From an uncultured Peptococcaceae bacterium (lineage in GTDB: Bacteria; Bacillota; Peptococcia; Peptococcales; Peptococcaceae), in assembly GCA_945949655.1 (NCBI GenBank), contig CAMFFG010000009.1, positions 1-12,363 on the forward strand: a stretch of DNA of 12,363 nucleotides, in the 5' to 3' direction. The notes beneath the pieces were generated by a model. That model was not told the origin of the DNA. It saw only the letters and a program-made list of their open reading frames with translations, and ran no database searches. Positions 6,327-12,363 of the stretch are shown in pieces; within the stretch, counting starts at the first letter, position 1; each line of letters opens with the position of its first letter. The position numbers and the translations under genes are program-made.

Positions 6327-7943
6327 TTATGCTTCCTCCTCTTCGTCTACATTTGGCAGCGGTTCAAAACGCAGATTTTCGGTACGTTTCTTTTCACCCT
6401 TCATAACCAGCGCATTCCCTACCAGTTCATGTACACCGCAGACATCCACACCTGGATTCCAGTACTGCATCAGTGGTGGCAGAGCTGCACGGTCGATGGC
6501 GCAGATACAAGCCAGCATATTAACGCCGTGACGTTCTTTTACAAATTTAACAGCATTGGCTCTCGGGAAACCGCCGCGCATACGCATTTCCATAAATTCG
6601 TCGTTCCCTAAGCCGGCGCCGGAACCACAGCAGAAGGTTTTTTCACGGATGGTATCTTCCGGCATTTCATGCCATTCAACAACATGATCCAGAATATACC
6701 GTGGTTCGTCCAGAAGACCCATAGCACGAGCCGGGTTACAGGAGTCATGATAGGTTGCAATAATGTTGCTATTTCTGGAAGGATCCAGTTTCACTTTATT
6801 GTGACGCATCAGGTCAGCTGTAAATTCGGTAATATGAATCATTTTGGTACTCTTAGCATTTTCGAATACAGTACCGGTTACCGGACTCTTTGGTACTTCC
6901 AGGTTAGCTGGAGCAGGACCGTTCATAGTATCCATGTACTGATTCAGTACACGCCACATGTGACCGCATTCACCGCCGATGATGAATTTAACACCCAGAC
7001 GCTGTGCTTCTGCATAGATCTTAGCATTCAGACGTTTCATCATTTCGTTGGAAGTGAACAGACCGAAGTTCCCACCTTCCGAGTTATAGGTACTCAGGGT
7101 ATAGTCCAGACCCATTTCATGCATCAGCATCAGCTGACCCATCAGACTGTAGGTACCCGGTGTTGCGAACACGTCACCAGAAGGCGGAACATACAGAATT
7201 TCAGCACCTTTCCGGTTATAGGACAGATCCAGACGTACGCCGGTGATATCTTCGATATCGTCTACAGCCATATCAAAGGAGTCTACGATCCCGTGCGGCT
7301 GGATGCCCAGGTGGTTCCCGGTTCTGTAGCAGGCCGATACCGGGCCCATTACCCAGTTGATGTTCAGACCAACCAGGTTTAATAATTCACGGGCGATCAT
7401 TGTGATCTCAGCGGTATCGATCCCGTATGGACAGAATACAGAACAGCGTCTGCATTCGGTACACTGGAAGAAATAGTAGAACCATTCTTTCAGCACCGGC
7501 ACAGTCAGTTCTCTCGCACCTACCATTTTGGCCATCAGTTTACCAGCTAATGTGTATTCTTTCCGGTAAACAGAACGCAACAGTTCAGCACGCAGAACAG
7601 GCATATTTTTCGGGTCGCCGGAACCCAGGAAGAAATGACATTTGTCTGCACAAGCGCCACATCTTACGCAGATATCCATAAATACTTTTAAAGAACGGAA
7701 TCTCTGCAGACGGTCTCTCAGTCCGTCTAAAATAATTGTCTGCCAGTCTTCCGGCAGTTTCCAGTCTTCATCGGTTGGAGACCAGATACGTGGATTTGGG
7801 AACCCGATGATCTCTAAGCTTTCTGGTTTGCCAGGATGGCTGTAAGTACCCGGTTTAAATTCTACCGGTGTATCCATCCAACTGGTTTCAGGCGGCTTGA
7901 AGTCAATCTTGGTGAGCTCCTGTGGTTTTGGAAGTTTTGCCAT
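6327..7943 (-). CDS. dsrK: DsrK, HdrD-like iron-sulfur catalytic subunit
   Basis: This 538-residue cytoplasmic subunit is related to heterodisulfide reductase HdrD and is thought to reduce the DsrC trisulfide or a similar disulfide. Two [4Fe-4S] motifs lie at CVRCGACADKC (92-102) and CTECRRCSVFC (161-171). A CCG-type site for a special cubane cluster is built from C402 (YHDSCNP), CCG at 438-440 and cysteines 479 and 481. The latter read C-I-C rather than the C-x-x-C usual in CCG domains. A further cysteine, C326 in GGECGH, remains from the first CCG half. There is no membrane segment. It follows the RsbRD_N gene by 23 nt with an AAGGGG site. No dsrC or dsrAB is in view, so the natural partner is unknown. 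Confidence 0.92.
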   Translation of the reverse strand: MAKLPKPQELTKIDFKPPETSWMDTPVEFKPGTYSHPGKPESLEIIGFPNPRIWSPTDEDWKLPEDWQTIILDGLRDRLQRFRSLKVFMDICVRCGACADKCHFFLGSGDPKNMPVLRAELLRSVYRKEYTLAGKLMAKMVGARELTVPVLKEWFYYFFQCTECRRCSVFCPYGIDTAEITMIARELLNLVGLNINWVMGPVSACYRTGNHLGIQPHGIVDSFDMAVDDIEDITGVRLDLSYNRKGAEILYVPPSGDVFATPGTYSLMGQLMLMHEMGLDYTLSTYNSEGGNFGLFTSNEMMKRLNAKIYAEAQRLGVKFIIGGECGHMWRVLNQYMDTMNGPAPANLEVPKSPVTGTVFENAKSTKMIHITEFTADLMRHNKVKLDPSRNSNIIATYHDSCNPARAMGLLDEPRYILDHVVEWHEMPEDTIREKTFCCGSGAGLGNDEFMEMRMRGGFPRANAVKFVKERHGVNMLACICAIDRAALPPLMQYWNPGVDVCGVHELVGNALVMKGEKKRTENLRFEPLPNVDEEEEA

Positions 7944-7966
7944 GTTAACACCCCTTTATTTAATTC

Positions 7967-8527
7967 CTACTCTTCCTCTATATAGTTACTGCACCGCATA
8001 AAAGTGCTAGTATCCACCGATTCATTCAGCAGATTGGCCCGTTGCAGAATATCATTGGTTTCTTTTATCTGGGCAATCCGCAAATTGTAAAGCATCTCTT
8101 TGCTTTCACTGTACAGATCAAAGGCGATCAGCATCAGCGTGTCAATATCTGTGAACAGATCCTCCAGTTCCTTCTGGGAAATTTCTCCGCTTTTGATCTC
8201 ATCCTGAAAAACGGTCTGGATCAGATTTTTCAGGCTTGGCAAAAATGCCAGCGCTTTTGAAGGTTTCAGGTCCTGTACGGCACGAATTTTCAAAATCATC
8301 TCCAGATGCTGATACAACTGATCGGCATCCCGTTCACCGGACAATTCTTCCAGCAGATGTCCTAAGCTGCGATAAATATTACTGCCCACAGGATTGGTGA
8401 ATTCATTCTTGACCTTCACAAAATATTTATGCGCTTCTGCTGGATAGGCGGCAATGGCCTGTTCAAACCACTGCATCTGCAATTCCTCATGTTTTTTCTG
8501 CATGAGTTGGTTCAAACGATTGCTCAT
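7967..8527 (-). CDS. RsbRD N-terminal domain protein heading the dsr operon
   Basis: This is a 186-residue, all-helical, soluble protein with no membrane segment. Its first half matches the RsbRD_N sensor-type domain: WFEQAIAAYP (20-29) and EFTNPVGSNI (42-51), the NPVG segment being characteristic. In stressosome proteins this domain precedes a STAS domain, but no STAS domain is present here. From memory, similar stand-alone proteins occur beside dsr/hme redox clusters in some sulfate reducers, so a role with the complex, possibly sensing or assembly, is an inference. The ATG at 8527 has an AGGAGG site (8535-8540) 7 nt away. A TTG at 8545 lies upstream of that site and is rejected. It is probably the first gene of the dsr operon. 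Confidence 0.75.
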   Translation of the reverse strand: MSNRLNQLMQKKHEELQMQWFEQAIAAYPAEAHKYFVKVKNEFTNPVGSNIYRSLGHLLEELSGERDADQLYQHLEMILKIRAVQDLKPSKALAFLPSLKNLIQTVFQDEIKSGEISQKELEDLFTDIDTLMLIAFDLYSESKEMLYNLRIAQIKETNDILQRANLLNESVDTSTFMRCSNYIEEE

Positions 8528-8566
8528 CCTTTCACCTCCTGTCAAAAATAATACATTGCTTCTATC

Positions 8567-8597
8567 ATTATACCAGATAACTATGCATACCTGGCAA
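8567..8597 (-). promoter_or_regulatory. Candidate extended -10 promoter of the dsr operon
   Basis: On the minus strand there is TGGTATAAT, an extended -10 with TATAAT at 8567-8572. A TTGCCA -35-like box (8592-8597) lies 19 nt upstream. It overlaps the last codons of ccsA and lies 40 nt before the RsbRD_N start codon. No terminator separates ccsA from this operon, so read-through from resB-ccsA may also contribute. Confidence 0.6.
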
Positions 8598-9392
8598 GAG
8601 ATAGCTTACGCCAAAGAATGTAAAAATGACTGCAATAAAGCCCAAAACCGATAACCATGCGGCCCGTTTTCCTTTAAACCCTTTCAGAAAACGGGTGTGC
8701 AGATAAGCCGCATATACCAGCCAGGTAATCAGGGCCCATGTTTCTTTTGGGTCCCAACTCCAGAAAGCGCCCCAAGCATATTCAGCCCACACAGCGCCAG
8801 TCACCAGCATAATTGTCAGAAAAGGCAAGCCAATAAAAATCAATTTATAGGAAATTTCGTCCAGCACTTTTAAAGCAGGTAACTCCTGATTCAGCCGGCT
8901 CTGCAGATCCACTGCCTTTTTTTCTTTCAGCAGATACGCGACGGATACTGCAAAAGAAATGGCAAAGGAACCATAGGCGATTACAGCCGCTGATACATGT
9001 ACGGCCAGCCAATAGCTGCGCAGCGCTGGCATGACAGGCTGAATGGTCAGATCTACACTGACCAGCCAGCAGGCGATCACCACGACCACCGGCATTACAA
9101 AAAGACCTACTGCACTGAGATTAAATTTCTTTTCAACGATCACATAGGCAACTACTACAGCAAAAACAAAACTCAAGCCAAACTCAAAACCATTATTCAA
9201 CGGCAGGCCACCGATCAGCGCAGCGCGAAGCACCAGAGCCGCTGTCGTTAAGGCCAGACCCACATATACAAACCTGGTAGCCAGATTCCGCATTTTCCCG
9301 TTACGGGACCAGAAACTGAATCCATAGATCACCAGGGCACCTACATAGGCCGCCAGCATAAACCACAACAAGGGCAACTGTAACTGTTCCAT
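8568..9392 (-). CDS. ccsA: CcsA/ResC cytochrome c synthase subunit (System II)
   Basis: This 274-residue membrane protein has about eight helices. It carries the tryptophan-rich WWD haem-handling motif WGAFWSWDPKETW (207-219) followed by ALITWLVYAAYLH. Conserved histidines at 132 and 232 are candidate haem ligands. With ResB it transports haem and attaches it to CxxCH cysteines on the outer face of the membrane. DsrJ, encoded by the next operon, is the only multihaem cytochrome c client visible here. It starts 3 nt after the resB stop, with an AGGAGG site inside resB, so the two genes form a coupled pair. The dsr operon promoter overlaps its 3' end. Confidence 0.95.
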   Translation of the reverse strand: MEQLQLPLLWFMLAAYVGALVIYGFSFWSRNGKMRNLATRFVYVGLALTTAALVLRAALIGGLPLNNGFEFGLSFVFAVVVAYVIVEKKFNLSAVGLFVMPVVVVIACWLVSVDLTIQPVMPALRSYWLAVHVSAAVIAYGSFAISFAVSVAYLLKEKKAVDLQSRLNQELPALKVLDEISYKLIFIGLPFLTIMLVTGAVWAEYAWGAFWSWDPKETWALITWLVYAAYLHTRFLKGFKGKRAAWLSVLGFIAVIFTFFGVSYLLPGMHSYLV

Positions 9393-9395
9393 CTT

Positions 9396-10553
9396 TTATT
9401 GAACCTCCTGTTTTTCCCACTGTTCTGCCAGAGCTTCCTGTATATCTTCCACAATCATGGCGCTTTTACTGTAGCACCAGATCCTACTTTCCGGTTTATC
9501 TTTTGCAGTGATAATCCGCAATTCCCGGTAACGGCCGCTGAAGAACAGCAACGAAGCCAACGTGGCCAGTAGGAATCCGGCAAATACCACATAGGTTCCA
9601 CGCCGTGTTTTTACTTCCAGAACACTGTAGGCTGCCGTGTCCAGATAGGTAAGCGTAGCACCTGTTTCATTCAGCTCCAGCACATCGCCTGGTTCCACAA
9701 ACTGCCCTCTGGGAGCAGTTTCATGATCGCTGATCTGCACATAAGGCTTTCCATTTACAGAAGCCACAACTACAGTCTGTCCTGCGATCTGGCTGGGCTG
9801 GTTGTCCGGCAGACCATAGGTGGTGTTATCCTCTGCATTGTCGGAGCCCTGCACTTCCAGCAGATAACGATAATCATAGGAATTCTGATAAATCATCATA
9901 TTGCCATACCGATAGGGCGTATTCACTTTTGTTTCTACATTTTCAGCCACCAGCTGATCATCAATATACAGATTGAATCTGGTGATCCAATTATCAATCG
10001 ATTGCTGTTCATCGTAGGCTGTCTGAAAATCCAGAATTTCTATTCTGGACGCCGTTCCATAAATGGCCTGCAGTTCGTCCGGGAATGGACGACTCTGACC
10101 GACCTGACCCATTACATAGCCCTGCGTATTAAATGTGGAAATCAGTGCGCCTACCAGAATAACCAATAGAGAGATATGCAGCAGATGCGGCGCTGCCAAT
10201 CCTGCTTTTCCTTTTTTCGCCAGGATCCGGACTTCATTGTTTTTTTCCTGCAGATCTGTTTTATAATGGTTATCCCGCAGCCAGGCTATTACCGCAGCTT
10301 CGTCCGCCTTATAAGATATATATGCGCCTTGCTCCGGCACATCAGCAGCCGTGCGGTGCAGCTGTTTCCAGAATCCCGGCAGAAGCTTCATGGTGCAGAG
10401 ACTCAGATTCAGGAAAAAGGCTATTACAAGGATACGGAAAGACCACGAATTAAATGCATCCGCTTCCGGATAAATTGTAGCCAGTACAGACATCGCTGCA
10501 ATTGCTGCAATTAGAATCACCGCCAGTTTTAAGGACGATAAAAATTTCAGCAT
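9396..10553 (-). CDS. resB: ResB/Ccs1 cytochrome c biogenesis protein (System II)
   Basis: This 385-residue membrane partner of CcsA is involved in haem delivery to apocytochromes c. Hydrophobic helices lie at about 9-27, 38-58, 122-141 and 320-338, with a large extracytoplasmic domain between the third and fourth. Typical ResB features include H123/H126 in APHLLHISLL at the third helix and the NTPYRYGNMMIYQNSY stretch (211-226). It is shorter than Bacillus ResB but of the usual size for compact versions. The ATG at 10553 is chosen because GGGAGG (10562-10567) sits 8 nt away. A GTG at 10559 is only 2 nt from that site. It follows a terminator, so it likely has its own promoter. Confidence 0.93.
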   Translation of the reverse strand: MLKFLSSLKLAVILIAAIAAMSVLATIYPEADAFNSWSFRILVIAFFLNLSLCTMKLLPGFWKQLHRTAADVPEQGAYISYKADEAAVIAWLRDNHYKTDLQEKNNEVRILAKKGKAGLAAPHLLHISLLVILVGALISTFNTQGYVMGQVGQSRPFPDELQAIYGTASRIEILDFQTAYDEQQSIDNWITRFNLYIDDQLVAENVETKVNTPYRYGNMMIYQNSYDYRYLLEVQGSDNAEDNTTYGLPDNQPSQIAGQTVVVASVNGKPYVQISDHETAPRGQFVEPGDVLELNETGATLTYLDTAAYSVLEVKTRRGTYVVFAGFLLATLASLLFFSGRYRELRIITAKDKPESRIWCYSKSAMIVEDIQEALAEQWEKQEVQ

Positions 10554-10608
10554 AGACACATCCTCCCAGAATATCTACAGAATTTCTATATAAAATCTCA
10601 ACTTTAAT

Positions 10609-10614
10609 ATTATA
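10609..10614 (-). promoter_or_regulatory. Candidate -10 box for resB-ccsA
   Basis: A perfect TATAAT on the minus strand lies about 56 nt before the resB start and just after the sigma-gene terminator. No good housekeeping -35 box was found at the expected distance, because the terminator hairpin occupies that position. Activity may need an activator or another sigma factor, or the match may be chance in AT-rich DNA. Confidence 0.4.
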
Positions 10615-10618
10615 TCTG

Positions 10619-10648
10619 AAAAAACCGCAAAACACTACACATTTTGCG
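10619..10648 (-). terminator. Intrinsic terminator after the sigma factor gene
   Basis: On the minus strand CGCAAAA (from 10642-10648) and TTTTGCG (from 10626-10632) form a 7-bp stem with a 9-nt loop, followed after CG by a run of six T (10619-10624). It separates the regulator block from resB-ccsA. Confidence 0.7.
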
Positions 10649-10659
10649 AAAAAATCAAT

Positions 10660-10676
10660 ATTTTCATTTTGAAAAT
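10660..10676. repeat. AT-rich inverted repeat upstream of the terminator
   Basis: ATTTTCA (10660-10666) and TGAAAAT (10670-10676) form a 7-bp stem with a 3-nt loop between the sigma-gene stop and the main terminator. On the minus strand a T-rich stretch follows 4 nt later, so it may act as a first, weaker terminator. Confidence 0.4.
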
Positions 10677-10717
10677 CTCATTGTAAAATTTATTTTTCGC
10701 ATAGATTTATTTTATTT

Positions 10718-11455
10718 TCACTCAACACGCAGCGCCATGCGTTCCCGAATCTTTTCCAGAGCACTCTTTTCCAGCCGGGAGATCTGCATCTGTGAAACAC
10801 CCAGTAGTTTGGCAATGTTGCTCTGCGTCATATCCTCAAAATAGCGATAATAGATCACCTGTTTCTGCTGCTGACTCAGCACTTCCATGGCAGCCTTCAG
10901 ATCTTTTTTCAGCTCTACCTTGTCCAGATTGTTATCATTGGCACCCAGGTACAGCTCTGGCACATTATTTTCTCCTTCGTTCAGCTGTTCTGAAAGGGAT
11001 GTCGTCTGGCTGGCCTGTTTGGCTTCCAGCACTTCTTTTAACGCAGATTTATCCATCTGCAGCATTTCTGCCAATTGCTCCGCAGTAGGTATATTACCAT
11101 ATTTCTGATAATATTCGCCTTCCGCCCGTGAAATACGGGTGCTCAGTTCCCGGTACTTGCGCGGAATCACCACACGCCAGGTACTGTCCCGATAATAATT
11201 CATGATCTTTCCGGATACCGTCCGGTAGGCAAATGTCTTAAAACGAATCTCCTTTTCCGGGTCAAAGCGCTCCAGAGCCCCTACCACTGCAATGCGCGCC
11301 ACCTGCTGCAGGTCTTCCCGCTCCCAGGGCAGATAACACTGCGACTGGCACCAGTAGCGAATCAATGGTTCCATGGCTTTCAGTAATTCTTCCATGCCTT
11401 CCGGGGTAGGATTTTTTTTATAGTCCAGCGCCATTTGTTCAATGTCTTTCTTCAT
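10718..11455 (-). CDS. SigB/SigF/SigG-family RNA polymerase sigma factor
   Basis: This 245-residue sigma-70 family protein has no region 1. Region 2 spans about 45-90 (EDLQQVARIAVVGALERFDP, then RFKTFAYRTVSGKIMNYYRD). It is followed by a SigB-like segment, STWRVVIPRKYREL (91-104). Region 3 covers roughly 105-150, and region 4 has a helix-turn-helix at 211-230 (QSNIAKLLGVSQMQISRLEK). It resembles SigB and SigF more than housekeeping SigA. The GGAGGAG site 6 nt before the ATG is strong. It is 20 nt downstream of an RsbW/SpoIIAB-like kinase, its probable anti-sigma partner, and ends at a terminator. Whether it serves stress, sporulation or respiration cannot be decided from sequence, so no gene symbol is given. 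Confidence 0.9.
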   Translation of the reverse strand: MKKDIEQMALDYKKNPTPEGMEELLKAMEPLIRYWCQSQCYLPWEREDLQQVARIAVVGALERFDPEKEIRFKTFAYRTVSGKIMNYYRDSTWRVVIPRKYRELSTRISRAEGEYYQKYGNIPTAEQLAEMLQMDKSALKEVLEAKQASQTTSLSEQLNEGENNVPELYLGANDNNLDKVELKKDLKAAMEVLSQQQKQVIYYRYFEDMTQSNIAKLLGVSQMQISRLEKSALEKIRERMALRVE

Positions 11456-11475
11456 GTTTTCTCCTCCCCTTGTTT

Positions 11476-11868
11476 CTACCAGTTGATCCGTCCAGTGAGC
11501 TGATTGCCTTTTTCGTTGAATCGTACTTCATCCAGAAGCGTCTGCATCAGCAGAATCCCCCGCCCGTGTTCTTCCAGCAGTAAGTTGTCCCAATTGCTGT
11601 TACGCAGTTCTTGCGGCACCCCAGGGCCATCGTCCTCCACTGTAAATACAAAGCCCTGCTGACTGCACTGCCAGCTGACGCGCACCTCTGCGCGCTGCCC
11701 GCCTTCCGGTGTTCCGTACAGTAAACCGTTCTGCACGGCTTCCATCAGGCACAGGCGAATATCCATCTGTTTTTCTTCGCTGATTTTCCATTGCTGCAGT
11801 TGTGTCCGCAAATACTCGATAACAGACGCAAGCTGCTCCAGCGTAGAGACTTTTATATATACCTGCAT
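11476..11868 (-). CDS. RsbW/SpoIIAB-like anti-sigma factor kinase
   Basis: This 130-residue stand-alone GHKL ATPase domain resembles HATPase_c_2 proteins such as RsbW and SpoIIAB. These bind and inhibit a partner sigma factor and phosphorylate an anti-anti-sigma protein. The N box is EAVQNGLLYG (43-52, E43 and N47), the G1 box is DDGPGVP (79-85), and the G2 box is EEHGRGILLMQ (99-109). It lies directly upstream of the sigma gene, the standard pairing. Unlike classic spoIIA or sigB operons, no STAS anti-anti-sigma gene precedes it. The preceding gene is cbiX, 23 nt upstream. Its ribosome-binding site is weak. The target sigma is inferred from adjacency. Confidence 0.87.
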   Translation of the reverse strand: MQVYIKVSTLEQLASVIEYLRTQLQQWKISEEKQMDIRLCLMEAVQNGLLYGTPEGGQRAEVRVSWQCSQQGFVFTVEDDGPGVPQELRNSNWDNLLLEEHGRGILLMQTLLDEVRFNEKGNQLTGRINW

Positions 11869-11891
11869 CCTGCTCTCTGCCTCTTTTCCTC

Positions 11892-12263
11892 TTACGCAAG
11901 CCCTGCTTCCCGCAGCCGGTTTTTTATAATCTCCGCCAGAAGCGGGTCAACGCCTAAATGTCTGGTCAGATCAATCTGCATATGGCTGTACTGCTGCCGC
12001 ATTGCTTCCAGAATGCGCGGAATGCCATTCGACAAATGATTGCCCCGGGTCAGAAACATCGGTACAATCACAATGCGCTCCACATGTTCTGCTGCCAGCT
12101 GCCCGATTGTCTGCTCCAGCGTTGGCTCTGCCACTTCCACGAAAGAACCTCTGATATCCATTTCCGGTAACTGCTCCGCCAGCATACGCCACATGTTACG
12201 CACTTCTACATTTGCTTCTTCCCGAATACTGCCATGTCCCAGCAAGATCACTGCCTGTTTCAC
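11892..12263 (-). CDS. cbiX: Short CbiX/SirB-type sirohydrochlorin chelatase
   Basis: This 123-residue class II chelatase is of the small, single-domain size. It inserts cobalt (towards cobalamin), iron (sirohaem) or nickel into sirohydrochlorin-type tetrapyrroles in the cytoplasm. The N-terminus MKQAVILLGHGSIREEAN carries the metal-binding H10, and the second site is H76 in PMFLTRGNHLSNGIP. The GTG at 12263 is chosen because GGGGAGG (12270-12276) lies 6 nt upstream. ATG and TTG codons further upstream (to 12290) lie before or inside that site and would add a non-conserved tail. Sirohaem is the cofactor of dissimilatory sulfite reductase, so proximity to dsr genes is suggestive. Metal specificity cannot be told from sequence. 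Confidence 0.87.
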   Translation of the reverse strand: MKQAVILLGHGSIREEANVEVRNMWRMLAEQLPEMDIRGSFVEVAEPTLEQTIGQLAAEHVERIVIVPMFLTRGNHLSNGIPRILEAMRQQYSHMQIDLTRHLGVDPLLAEIIKNRLREAGLA

Positions 12264-12281
12264 GGTGTACCTCCCCATCTC

Positions 12282-12313
12282 ACACATCAATATAAATCCT
12301 ACACATCAATATA
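12282..12313. repeat. 13-bp direct repeat flanking a stop codon
   Basis: ACACATCAATATA occurs at 12282-12294 and again at 12301-12313. One copy lies inside the last codons of the upstream gene and the other between its stop codon and cbiX. It looks like a small local duplication. Confidence 0.6.
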
Positions 12314-12363
12314 GTCTGTTTCTTCCGGAATCACATATCCCAGCACAATATAAGCCGCAATTG
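12299..12363 (-). CDS. Unidentified protein, C-terminal end (partial)
   Basis: On the minus strand an open frame enters from the window edge and ends at TAG (12299-12301), giving 20 residues. It starts with a hydrophobic IAAYIVLGYVIP and ends EETDYIDV. The other two minus-strand frames are interrupted by stop codons, and cbiX follows closely with no terminator between. A coding end co-transcribed with cbiX is therefore likely, but too little remains to identify it. Confidence 0.45.
   Translation of the reverse strand, partial: IAAYIVLGYVIPEETDYIDV

Noticed and set aside
6669-7382. Plus-strand open frame of 237 codons opposite dsrK
   Set aside because: It is a shadow of dsrK with unusual composition rich in His, Thr and Gln and no family features.
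8540-8545. TTGACA on the minus strand just before the RsbRD_N gene, resembling a -35 box
   Set aside because: It runs into the ribosome-binding site, and a -10 at proper spacing would fall inside the coding region. The extended -10 promoter at 8567-8597 fits better.
10718-11868. Possible spoIIAB-sigF sporulation operon
   Set aside because: SpoIIAA is missing, and the sigma factor's VVIPRKYREL segment looks more SigB-like, so a specific SigF assignment is not supported.

Overview
This window reads as chromosomal DNA of an anaerobic Gram-positive-lineage bacterium (Bacillota). The evidence is an end of spoVT, ribosomal protein L27 with the Firmicutes-type cleavable N-terminus next to its protease Prp, strong GGAGG ribosome-binding sites, and an RsbW/SigB-type pair. 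Negativicutes are a plausible home, but that is inference and the species cannot be named from the sequence. No mobile elements, tRNAs, rRNAs or CRISPR arrays were seen.

Layout. The plus strand carries only the last codons of spoVT (1-72), ending at a bidirectional terminator shared with the convergent patB. Everything else is on the minus strand, so in transcription order the window reads from right to left: end of an unidentified gene, cbiX, an RsbW-like kinase and a SigB/F-family sigma factor, terminator; resB and ccsA; an RsbRD_N-domain gene, then dsrK, dsrJ, dsrO, dsrP and dsrM, terminator; a consensus promoter and leader, then rplU, prp and rpmA, terminator; patB.

The centrepiece is a complete DsrMKJOP-type membrane redox complex (8527-2709). 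It comprises a cytoplasmic iron-sulfur HdrD-like subunit (DsrK), a triheme cytochrome c (DsrJ), a Tat-exported ferredoxin-like subunit (DsrO), an NrfD-type quinone subunit (DsrP) and a diheme cytochrome b of the NarI family (DsrM). In characterised organisms this complex links the menaquinone pool to DsrC and dissimilatory sulfite reductase. The order here is K-J-O-P-M rather than M-K-J-O-P, and neither dsrAB nor dsrC is in the window.

The neighbours make functional sense. ResB and CcsA form the System II cytochrome c maturation machine needed to attach haem to DsrJ. CbiX makes sirohydrochlorin derivatives and could supply sirohaem. A stressosome-type sensor domain heads the dsr operon, with an RsbW-like kinase and its sigma factor about 2.2 kb upstream. 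A partner-switching link to respiration is therefore possible but unproven. The right-hand genes appear to be a metal-tetrapyrrole and regulation block, the middle a respiratory block, and the left housekeeping ribosomal genes plus a C-S lyase.
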